From positions 1 to 7,831 of the forward strand of contig DAOQMM010000135.1 of the NCBI GenBank assembly GCA_035335645.1: a DNA stretch of 7,831 nucleotides. The letters run 5' to 3'. How positions within the stretch are numbered: the first letter of the stretch is position 1; every line of letters begins with the position of its first letter. Source of the stretch: Zoogloea sp035335645 (GTDB lineage: Bacteria; Pseudomonadota; Gammaproteobacteria; Burkholderiales; Rhodocyclaceae). Below, piece after piece: positions 1-5,385 of this stretch. A program made the translations under genes and the position numbers. The notes under the pieces were generated by a model. It had not been told where the DNA came from. It worked only from the letters and a program-made list of their open reading frames with translations, and ran no database searches.

Positions 1-259
1 TGTCGCCCATGATCATGAAGGTGGCCGTGCCCTTGCCGAAGCATTCGTGGATGTTGGGGCAGGAGGCTTCCTCGCAGACGGTGTGCAGCTTGTGCTCGCG
101 CAGGGTGTCCTTGATCTCGTTGAAGCGCTCGATCTCGGCGCCGGCGCCGAGCTTGATGCGGATCCACTCGGGCTTGCGCAGCTTTTCGGCGGGCACGATC
201 TTGATGGGAATGCGGGCGGTCTTGGCCGCACCGCGCTGCTTGCGGCTGTCGGAATCCAT
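1..259 (-). CDS. lipA: Lipoyl synthase LipA, N-terminal 86 residues (cut by window edge)
   Basis: LipA is a radical-SAM iron-sulfur enzyme that inserts two sulfur atoms into protein-bound octanoyl groups, the last step of lipoate synthesis in the cytoplasm. The visible part starts MDSDSRKQRG and contains the family's auxiliary-cluster motif C62-x4-C67-x5-C73 (CEEASCPNIHEC), followed by FGKGTATFMIMGD. The radical-SAM CxxxCxxC motif should come just after residue 86 and is outside the window, so its integrity cannot be judged. The family is usually about 310–320 residues, so roughly a quarter is seen. The ATG is supported by an AGAGGA ribosome-binding site (269–274) 9 bases upstream. It begins 19 bases after the lipB stop on the same strand, so it is very probably co-transcribed with lipB. 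The residue pattern is diagnostic and the identity is secure. Confidence 0.97.
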   Translation of the reverse strand, partial: MDSDSRKQRGAAKTARIPIKIVPAEKLRKPEWIRIKLGAGAEIERFNEIKDTLREHKLHTVCEEASCPNIHECFGKGTATFMIMGD

Positions 260-278
260 GGGGCTGCGTCCTCTGGTG

Positions 279-890
279 TCAGGCAGCGGGATCGGGAAAA
301 TGCCGCTGCAGGTGGCCGAGCAGGCGCTCGGCGACGGTGTCGGGGGCTTCGGTGACGCCGAAGTCTTTGAGCTGGATGGTCTGGAGCCCACTATAGCCGC
401 AGGGATTGATCCAGGTAAATGGTGTCAAATCCATATCGACATTGAGGGACAAACCGTGGTAGGAGCAGCCGTTCCTGACCCGCAGGCCGAGGGCGGCGAT
501 CTTGGCGCCGTCGATGTACACGCCCGGCGCGCCGTCCTTGCGGCGGGCGTCGAGGCCGTAGTCGGCGATGCAGTCGATGAGGGCCTGTTCGAGCTGGTGC
601 ACCATCTCGCGCACCTTGAGGTGGCGGCGGTGCAGGTCGAGGAGCAGGTAGCCCACCACCTGGCCGGGGCCGTGGTAGGTGATCTGGCCGCCCCGGTCGA
701 TCTTGACCAGGGGGATCTCCGTGGGGCGGATCAGGTGTTCGGGCTTGCCGGCCTGGCCGAGGGTGTAGACCGGCGGGTGCTGGAGCAGCCACAGCTCGTC
801 CGGCGTGGCGGCGTCGCGGGTGGCGGTGAAGTCCTGCATGGCCCGCCAGGTGGGCTCGTAGGGGACCAGGCCGAGGTGCCGGACGATCAC
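279..890 (-). CDS. lipB: Octanoyl-[acyl-carrier-protein]:protein N-octanoyltransferase LipB
   Basis: LipB transfers octanoyl from acyl carrier protein to the lysine of lipoyl domains (pyruvate and 2-oxoglutarate dehydrogenase E2, glycine-cleavage H protein), supplying the LipA substrate. The 203-residue length is normal for the family. Visible signatures are RGGQITYHGPGQ (66–77), the catalytic lysine K130 in GAKIAALGLR, SYHGLSLNVDMDL (143–155) and the catalytic cysteine C164 in WINPCGYSGLQ. All key residues are present. Translation starts at GTG 890–888, which overlaps the TGA of the upstream YbeD gene (GTGA, 887–890). A GAAGG site (898–902) lies 7 bases upstream, so translational coupling is likely. 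Codons for about residues 146–167 have unusually many A/T third bases compared with the rest of the gene. Identity is firm. Confidence 0.97.
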   Translation of the reverse strand: MIVRHLGLVPYEPTWRAMQDFTATRDAATPDELWLLQHPPVYTLGQAGKPEHLIRPTEIPLVKIDRGGQITYHGPGQVVGYLLLDLHRRHLKVREMVHQLEQALIDCIADYGLDARRKDGAPGVYIDGAKIAALGLRVRNGCSYHGLSLNVDMDLTPFTWINPCGYSGLQTIQLKDFGVTEAPDTVAERLLGHLQRHFPDPAA

Positions 891-1156
891 AGGACGACCT
901 TCACCATGGGATGGGACGACAGCTCGCGGTAGAGGTTGTCGAGCTGGGTCTGGGAGATGGCGGTCACCGTGCAGGTGATGGCCAGGTAGGTGCCCTTGGA
1001 GGACGGGCGCATCTCCATGGCGGCGGCGTCGAAGCCGGGGTCGTGGCGCAGGACGACGTCCAGCACCGTCTGGGCGAAGGCATCCACCCGCGCGCCCATG
1101 ATCTTGATGGGGAAGGCGCAGGGGAATTCGAGCAGGGTCTGACGTTCTTCGGACAT
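887..1156 (-). CDS. ybeD: YbeD/DUF493 family small protein
   Basis: This is an 89-residue cytoplasmic protein of the YbeD (DUF493) family, compact alpha/beta proteins often encoded next to lipB. Its biochemical role is not established; an ACT-like fold and a regulatory link to lipoate metabolism have been suggested for the family. Family landmarks are LLEFPCAFPIKIMG (8–21), RHDPGF, RPSSKGTYLAITCTVTA and the C-terminal YRELSSHPMVKVVL, closely paralleling E. coli YbeD (87 residues). I chose ATG 1156–1154 because it matches family length. A TTG at 1219 would add 21 low-complexity Arg/Pro-rich residues. No clear Shine-Dalgarno precedes the chosen ATG (the upstream bases are CCCGGCCCGCGCCC), so the start is less certain than the identity. 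It overlaps the lipB start by 4 bases. Confidence 0.93.
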   Translation of the reverse strand: MSEERQTLLEFPCAFPIKIMGARVDAFAQTVLDVVLRHDPGFDAAAMEMRPSSKGTYLAITCTVTAISQTQLDNLYRELSSHPMVKVVL

Positions 1157-1265
1157 GGGCGCGGGCCGGGTGCGGGGTCGGGATCTTTCCAAGATGGGAC
1201 CGCCGCGGCGAAAGTTCAAGGGCGGGCTGCGTGCACCGCGTCAGGCGGCCCGCGGTCCGCCCCGG

Positions 1266-1291
1266 GCCGACCGGGCGCGGACCCGGCCGGC
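1266..1291 (-). terminator. Strong GC hairpin just after the dacA stop
   Basis: On the minus strand, arms GCCGGCCGGG (1291–1282) and CCCGGTCGGC (1275–1266) pair over 10 positions, with one G·U wobble, around the 6-base loop TCCGCG. The stem begins 8 bases past the dacA TGA. No T-run follows the 3' arm, so this is not a textbook intrinsic terminator. It could protect the dacA 3' end, attenuate read-through into ybeD-lipB-lipA, or help Rho-dependent ending. Confidence 0.45.
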
Positions 1292-1299
1292 GGGGGGAT

Positions 1300-2424
1300 T
1301 CACAGGCTCTTGAACCACAGGCGGATGGCGTCCCAGACGCGGCCGAACCAGCCGGCCTGGGGCACGTCGTCGAGGGCCACCAGCGGGTAGTCGGCGACGG
1401 GCTTGCCGTCCAGGGTGAGCTGCAGGGTGGCCAGGGGCTGGCCCTGGGTGACCGGCGCGATCAGGGGTTCCTGGCTGACCACGGTCATCTTCAGCTTGTC
1501 GGCGTCGCCCTTGGGCAGGGACAGCACCAGGTCCTTGAGGAAGCCGACCTTGATGCTGTTGGCGGCGCCCTTCCACAGGCGGAATTCCTGCACCGGCTGC
1601 TTGGCGGAATAGACCTTGACCGCGTCGTAGGCCAGGTAGCCCCAGTTGAGGAGCTTCTGGGATTCGGCGGCGCGCACGCTGTCGCTGGTGGTGCCCACCA
1701 CCACGGAGATGAGGCGGCGCTCGTTGCGCTTGGCGGAGGCGATCAGGCAGTAGCCGGCGCTCTCGGTGTGGCCGGTCTTGACGCCGTCCACGGTGGGGTC
1801 GAGGAAGAGCAGGCGGTTGCGGTTGGGCTGGGTGATCTTGTTGTAGGTGTATTCCTTGGTGGAATAGATCGGGTAGAACTCGGGGAAGTCGCGGATGATG
1901 GCGCTGGCCAGGGCCGCCAGATCGCGCACCGAAGCCAGGTGGGCCGGGTGGGGCAGACCGGTGGAGTTCTCGAAGTGGGTGTTCTTGAGACCCAGGCGCG
2001 CGGCCTCCTTGTTCATCAGCTGCACGAAGTTCTCTTCGGAACCGGCGATGGCCTCGGCCAGGGCGACGCAGGCGTCGTTGCCGGACTGGACGATCATGCC
2101 GTGGATCAGCTCGCGCACGGTGACCGGCTTGAGGGGCTCGATGAACATCTTGGAGCCGCTGATCTTCCAGGCCTTCTCGGAGACCGGCACGGTCTGGTCG
2201 AGGGACAGGGTCTTGGCCTTGACCGCCGAGAAGGTGAGGTAGGCGGTCATCAGCTTGGTGAGGGACGCCGGCTCGATGCGCTCATCGGGCTTTTCGGCGG
2301 TGAGGACCTGGCCGGAGCCCACGTCGAGGAGCAGCCAGGCGCGGGCATTGACGGCCGGCGGGGCGAGCTGGGCGAAGGCGAGGACGGGGCACAGCAGGAC
2401 GATCAGGAAGAGGCGGCGGAGCAT
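1300..2424 (-). CDS. dacA: D-alanyl-D-alanine carboxypeptidase (PBP5/6 family, DacA/DacC type)
   Basis: This low-molecular-mass penicillin-binding protein removes the terminal D-Ala from peptidoglycan pentapeptides in the periplasm. It has 374 residues, typical for PBP5/6. Residues 1–18 form a Sec signal peptide with likely cleavage at AFA|Q. All three serine-peptidase S11 motifs are intact: S54-L-T-K57 (nucleophile and base), S114-G-N116 and K216-T-G218. A C-terminal PBP5 domain spans roughly residues 275–350, followed by an amphipathic tail rich in Trp/Phe (AGWFGRVWDAIRLWFKSL, 357–374) that would anchor the protein to the outer face of the inner membrane. ATG 2424–2422 was chosen because an in-frame ATG 11 codons upstream (2457) lies inside the predicted -10 box and would not be transcribed. 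No Shine-Dalgarno is visible before the chosen start. dacA versus dacC cannot be resolved here. Confidence 0.95.
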   Translation of the reverse strand: MLRRLFLIVLLCPVLAFAQLAPPAVNARAWLLLDVGSGQVLTAEKPDERIEPASLTKLMTAYLTFSAVKAKTLSLDQTVPVSEKAWKISGSKMFIEPLKPVTVRELIHGMIVQSGNDACVALAEAIAGSEENFVQLMNKEAARLGLKNTHFENSTGLPHPAHLASVRDLAALASAIIRDFPEFYPIYSTKEYTYNKITQPNRNRLLFLDPTVDGVKTGHTESAGYCLIASAKRNERRLISVVVGTTSDSVRAAESQKLLNWGYLAYDAVKVYSAKQPVQEFRLWKGAANSIKVGFLKDLVLSLPKGDADKLKMTVVSQEPLIAPVTQGQPLATLQLTLDGKPVADYPLVALDDVPQAGWFGRVWDAIRLWFKSL

Positions 2425-2455
2425 GGGAAGGGGGGGTGAAGACGCGGAAGGGCGC

Positions 2456-2461
2456 ATTATA
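2456..2461 (-). promoter_or_regulatory. Perfect -10 box (TATAAT) for dacA
   Basis: Minus-strand TATAAT is an exact sigma-70 -10 hexamer. Transcription would begin near 2449–2450, leaving a leader of about 25 bases before ATG 2424. No good -35 is visible at 16–18 bases spacing (candidates GGAGCC, GGGAGC and TGGGAG are poor), so an activator or strong -10 contacts may compensate. It is the only AT-rich hexamer in the GC-rich gap facing dacA. Confidence 0.6.
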
Positions 2462-2472
2462 GTCACCGTGAC
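2462..2472. promoter_or_regulatory. Short palindrome GTCAC-C-GTGAC beside the dacA -10 box
   Basis: Perfect 5-base arms surround a single central base, directly upstream of the dacA TATAAT and inside the spacer where RNA polymerase binds. The position would suit a repressor operator. At 11 bases in GC-rich DNA it may also be chance, and no regulator is visible in the window to pair it with. Confidence 0.25.
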
Positions 2473-2496
2473 CGGCCGGCTCCCAGCACCCCGTGC

Positions 2497-2524
2497 GGAA
2501 CTTGTTACCGTATGTTCGGTCTGG
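2497..2524 (+). promoter_or_regulatory. Sigma-E (RpoE/ECF)-like promoter candidate for the efflux genes
   Basis: GGAACTT (2497–2503) is identical to the sigma-E -35 consensus known from E. coli. After a 16-base spacer comes TCTGG (2520–2524), one mismatch from TCTGA. Expected transcription start is about 2529–2531, only a few bases before ATG 2534, so the transcript would be nearly leaderless for the small gene. No convincing sigma-70 promoter was found on this strand in the gap. The ECF sigma reading is inference from the motif alone. Confidence 0.45.
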
Positions 2525-2533
2525 ATTGTTGCA

Positions 2534-2851
2534 ATGCACACATTCCGTCGCCTGCTCTCCCTGCTGCTGATCCTGCTCACCTTCACGTGGGCGGGTGCGG
2601 TGGCGTCCGCCGAGCCGCCCATGGCCGACGCGGACGGCCCGGTGGCGCCCTTGCTCGCCCATGGCGACGCGGCGGCCGGCGGGGCCGATGCGGACGGCGA
2701 CGGTTTGGCCGACGTCCTCGAGATGCCGGCCCTGCCGGCGCTGCTGCCGATCGTGGGCATCGCGCCGCGGCCCCTGTGGGTCGCCGTGCATCCCTGCCTG
2801 TCCCCGAGTCTCCCCTTGGCGCCGCCGGCGCCCCCTCCCCGCCTCGTCTGA
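2534..2851 (+). CDS. Small predicted exported protein with an EF-hand-type loop, in CzcI position
   Basis: I do not recognise this 105-residue protein with certainty. Residues 1–26 look like a Sec signal peptide (R5-R6, a Leu-rich core at 7–15, then TFTWAGAVASA with an AxA cleavage site before E27). The mature part is acidic and Ala-rich, contains D52-A-D54-G-D56-G-L-A-D60-V-L-E63, a complete DxDxDGxxDxxE calcium-type loop, and ends in a Pro-rich tail (SPSLPLAPPAPPPRLV) after H86-P-C88. The exported N-terminus with TFTWA, the Pro/Arg end and the location just upstream of czcCBA resemble CzcI-type leader proteins of metal-efflux operons. Typical CzcI proteins, as I recall them, carry His/Cys residues that are scarce here. 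Third-position G/C bias is strong, supporting real coding. The start ATG lacks a Shine-Dalgarno and lies close to the predicted transcription start. Function is unproven. Confidence 0.72.
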   Translation: MHTFRRLLSLLLILLTFTWAGAVASAEPPMADADGPVAPLLAHGDAAAGGADADGDGLADVLEMPALPALLPIVGIAPRPLWVAVHPCLSPSLPLAPPAPPPRLV

Positions 2852-2853
2852 TC

Positions 2854-2872
2854 CGGCGCCCCCGTGGCGCCG
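2854..2872 (+). repeat. Hairpin 1 in the gap before czcC
   Basis: Perfect 7-base inverted repeat CGGCGCC / GGCGCCG with 5-base loop CCCGT, starting 3 bases after the TGA of the small gene. No T-run follows. It may act as a 3' stabiliser or partial attenuator between the small gene and czcC. Confidence 0.45.
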
Positions 2873-2881
2873 ACCGCAGGT

Positions 2882-2904
2882 GCGCACGCCGGGAGGGCGT
2901 GCGC
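2882..2904 (+). repeat. Hairpin 2 in the gap before czcC
   Basis: Perfect 9-base inverted repeat GCGCACGCC / GGCGTGCGC with 5-base loop GGGAG, ending 25 bases before the czcC ATG and just upstream of its ribosome-binding site. No T-run follows. With hairpin 1 it forms a tandem pair filling most of the 78-base gap, which fits differential expression of the leader protein and the pump, or mRNA processing. Confidence 0.5.
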
Positions 2905-2929
2905 GGTTCGAGATCCGACGAGGACATCC

Positions 2930-4174
2930 ATGCTACGAATCCTTGCAGTGGCCGCCCTGGCGGCCCTGCCGGTCCTGTCTGCGGCGGCAGACGGACCGGC
3001 CTTCACCCTGTCCGCCCTGCGCGAGGCGGCGCGGGCCGGACACCCCGTCCTGGCCGCCGCCCGCGCCCAGGTGGAGGGCGGTCGCGCCCAGGTGGACAGC
3101 GCCGCCGCCTACCCCAACCCGGAGCTGGAGGTGCTCTCCGGCCGTACCCGCGCCCGTCTGCCCGGGGTGAACGCCGGCACCGTGGTGAGCGTGGCGGTGA
3201 CCCAGCGGGTGGACGTCCCGTGGCAGCGGGACGCCCGCATCGACGTGGCCGGACACGGCCTGACGGCCCTGGAGGCCGGCCGCCGCGGTGTCGAGAACGA
3301 GCTGCTGGCCCGCCTGGACCAGCGCTTCTATGAACTCCTGCGGCGCGAGGCGGAGGTCCGCGCCGCCCGCGAGGACCGGCAGCTCACCGAACAGATCCGC
3401 AGCCGCGTGGCCGTGCGCGTGGAGACCGGCGAGGCGCCCCGCTACGAGCTCTTCAAGGCCGACACGGAGCTCCTCAATGCGCGCAAGACCGAGGACAGCG
3501 CCAGCCTGCGGGTGGAGCAGGCCCGCGCGGCCTTGCGCGCCCTGGTCGGTGCGGCGCTGCCGGCCCGCTTCTCGGTGATCGGCAGCCTGGGGGACCGGGC
3601 GGCGGTGGCCACGCTGGACGCCTTGCGGGACGCGGTGATGAGCGGCAACCCGGACCTCGCCCGTCTGCGCGCCGAGGTGGCCCGTGCAGCCCGCCAGCTG
3701 GATCTGGAGCGCCTGCGCCGCCAACCCGAGCTGGCCGTGAAGGTGGCGGACGAACGTGACAGCGAGCTGCGCGACACCCGCGTGGGCCTGGTGGTGAGCG
3801 TGCCCCTGTGGGACCGCCGCCGGGGCCCGGTGGCGGAGGCGGCGGCCCGCCTGGAGGCCGCCCGCAGCGAGCTGTCTGCCCAGGAGCTGGCCGTGCAGCA
3901 GGCCCTGGAAGGCGCCTGGCGCCAGTACGAGATCACCCTCACCCAGGTCATCGCCCTGGAGAACGGCATCCTGCGGGAGGCCGAAGCCGCCCTGAAGGTG
4001 GCCGAGGCCGCCTACCGCTTCGGCGAGCGCGGCATCCTCGATTACCTGGACGCCCAGCGCGTGTTCCGCATCGCCCGCAACGAACTCATCGCCGCCCGTT
4101 ACGACCTGCAGCTCGCCGTCATCGAGATCGAGCGCCTGCGGGCGGCCCAGCCCTGGTCCGGAGCGACACCATGA
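2930..4174 (+). CDS. czcC: CzcC-like outer-membrane factor of heavy-metal RND efflux (TolC family)
   Basis: This is the outer-membrane channel subunit that completes the tripartite pump with the adaptor and RND transporter encoded next. It has 414 residues, in the normal range for CzcC. A Sec signal peptide covers about residues 1–20 (MLRILAVAALAALPVLSAAA, cut before D21). There is no lipobox, so it is not a lipoprotein. Two outer-membrane-efflux-protein repeats follow at about 26–205 and 215–408, with long Ala/Glu/Arg-rich helices. The second ends in the family-typical stretch YRFGERGILDYLDAQR, then RNELIAARYDLQLAVIEIERL. Start ATG 2930 has AGGA 5 bases upstream (GACGAGGACATCC). A further upstream in-frame ATG at 2864 would put 22 non-hydrophobic residues before the signal peptide and was rejected. 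The stop overlaps the czcB start by ATGA (4171–4174). The symbol is by family and context. Confidence 0.9.
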   Translation: MLRILAVAALAALPVLSAAADGPAFTLSALREAARAGHPVLAAARAQVEGGRAQVDSAAAYPNPELEVLSGRTRARLPGVNAGTVVSVAVTQRVDVPWQRDARIDVAGHGLTALEAGRRGVENELLARLDQRFYELLRREAEVRAAREDRQLTEQIRSRVAVRVETGEAPRYELFKADTELLNARKTEDSASLRVEQARAALRALVGAALPARFSVIGSLGDRAAVATLDALRDAVMSGNPDLARLRAEVARAARQLDLERLRRQPELAVKVADERDSELRDTRVGLVVSVPLWDRRRGPVAEAAARLEAARSELSAQELAVQQALEGAWRQYEITLTQVIALENGILREAEAALKVAEAAYRFGERGILDYLDAQRVFRIARNELIAARYDLQLAVIEIERLRAAQPWSGATP

Positions 4175-5385
4175 ACCTGCCCTCTTCCTTCAAGACCGCG
4201 ACCGTGCCGGCTGTGCTGCTCGGTCTGTTCCTGACCGCCTGTCAGGACGCCAGGCCGCCTGCCGCGCCGGCCGCCGCGGCCCGTCCCTCGCCCAGCTCGG
4301 CCCTGGGCGAGGTTCCGGGCAGCGACACCGACGCGCCGCCGGCCGACCCCCTGGTGGTGGCGGTGCCGCCCCGATTCGGTGTGGCGCTTCAGGTGCTGCC
4401 GGTGGCGTCCGCGGCCCTCTCCGACACCCTGCGGGTGGCCGGCAAGGTGGACTTTGACGAACGCCGGGTGAGCCGCATCGGCGCGACGGTGACCGGCCGC
4501 GTGGTGGAGATCCAGGCGCATCTGGGCCAGACCGTGCATGCCGGCGATACCCTGGCGATCATCAACAGCACGGAGCTGGGGCAGGCCCAGATCGTCTATC
4601 TGAAAGCCCGCGCCCAGGCCGACCTGCAGTCACGCAGCGTGGAGCGGGCGCGACAGCTGTTCGCTGCCGACGTGATCGGTCGGGCCGAGCTGCAGCGGCG
4701 CGAGAGCGAGCTGGCCATTGCCACCGCGGAGCAGCGCGGGGCGGAGGACCAGCTGCAGGTGCTGGGCATGTCGGCGGGCGCGATCCGCCGCCTGGGCGCC
4801 CACGGGGCCATCAATTCGGTGACCCCGGTGGTGTCCGCCACCGCGGGCACCGTGGTGGAGCGCAAGGTGACCCAGGGCCAGGTGGTGCAGCCTTCGGACA
4901 GCCTGTTCATGGTGGCCGACCTGTCCCAGGTGTGGGTCACCGCCGAGGTGCCGGAGCAGCAGGCGGCCCTGGTGAAGAGCGGCCAGAGCGTGGAGATCGA
5001 GGTGCCCGCCCTGGGCGCCCGCCTCACCGGCAAGCTGATCTACGTGGCCGACACGGTCAATCCGGACACCCGCACGGTCACCGTGCGCAGCGCGGTGGAC
5101 AACCGCGCGCGCCAGTTGAAGCCGGCCATGCTGGCGACCATGCTGATCCAGGCCGCGCCGGCCGAGCGTCTGGTGGTGCCGGCCCAGGCCGTGGTGCGCG
5201 ATGCGAACACCGATAACGTCTTCGTGGAGATCGCGCCCCAGCGCTTCCGCCTCACGCCGGTGCGCCTGGGGCCCGAGGCAGACGGCCGCCGCGCGGTGCT
5301 GGAGGGCCTCAAGGCGGAGCAGCGCATCCTCGTGGCTGGCGCTTTCCACCTCAACAATGAGCGCAAGCGGAAGGAGCTGGAATGA
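4171..5385 (+). CDS. czcB: CzcB-like periplasmic adaptor (membrane fusion protein), lipoprotein
   Basis: This periplasmic adaptor links the inner-membrane RND pump to the outer-membrane channel and may hand metal to the pump. It has 404 residues. A lipoprotein signal with lipobox L21-T-A-C24 predicts lipidation at C24 followed by Q25. Next is a Pro/Ala-rich linker (27–60), a first lipoyl half-motif (about 103–131, VTGRVVEIQAHLGQTVHAGD), an alpha-hairpin (about 133–205), the second lipoyl half (about 217–248) with SATAGTVVERKVTQGQVV, a beta-barrel (about 250–330) and a membrane-proximal domain to the end. The N-terminal linker has no Met/His cluster of the CusB type, arguing against monovalent copper or silver. 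ATG 4171 overlaps the czcC stop and has GGAG 8 bases upstream. The stop overlaps the czcA start by ATGA (5382–5385), indicating coupled translation. Confidence 0.92.
   Translation: MNLPSSFKTATVPAVLLGLFLTACQDARPPAAPAAAARPSPSSALGEVPGSDTDAPPADPLVVAVPPRFGVALQVLPVASAALSDTLRVAGKVDFDERRVSRIGATVTGRVVEIQAHLGQTVHAGDTLAIINSTELGQAQIVYLKARAQADLQSRSVERARQLFAADVIGRAELQRRESELAIATAEQRGAEDQLQVLGMSAGAIRRLGAHGAINSVTPVVSATAGTVVERKVTQGQVVQPSDSLFMVADLSQVWVTAEVPEQQAALVKSGQSVEIEVPALGARLTGKLIYVADTVNPDTRTVTVRSAVDNRARQLKPAMLATMLIQAAPAERLVVPAQAVVRDANTDNVFVEIAPQRFRLTPVRLGPEADGRRAVLEGLKAEQRILVAGAFHLNNERKRKELE

Noticed and set aside
9..932. 307-residue plus-strand frame opposite lipA/lipB/ybeD
   Set aside because: Shadow of three confidently identified minus-strand genes.
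1191..1219. Possible promoter for ybeD-lipB-lipA (minus strand TTGAAC, 17 bases, CATCTT)
   Set aside because: The -10 matches consensus at only 3 of 6 positions and the -35 at 4 of 6; this is too weak to annotate, although a promoter in the gap is plausible.
1231..2439. 402-residue plus-strand open frame opposite dacA
   Set aside because: Antisense shadow of dacA, which has all three catalytic motifs. The frame is Gly/Val/Asp-rich with no family features.
2472..2479. Palindrome CCGGCCGG
   Set aside because: Simple GC-only palindromes of this length are expected by chance at this base composition.
2507..2520. Imperfect inverted repeat ACCG-N6-CGGT as a metal-regulator operator
   Set aside because: Only 4-base arms, common by chance in GC-rich DNA, and it does not fit a known MerR, Zur or CzcR site that I can name.
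2512..3333. 273-residue plus-strand frame spanning the small gene and the start of czcC
   Set aside because: Arg/Gly/Pro-rich out-of-frame reading. It conflicts with two frames having signal peptides and proper codon bias, and it crosses the hairpin region.
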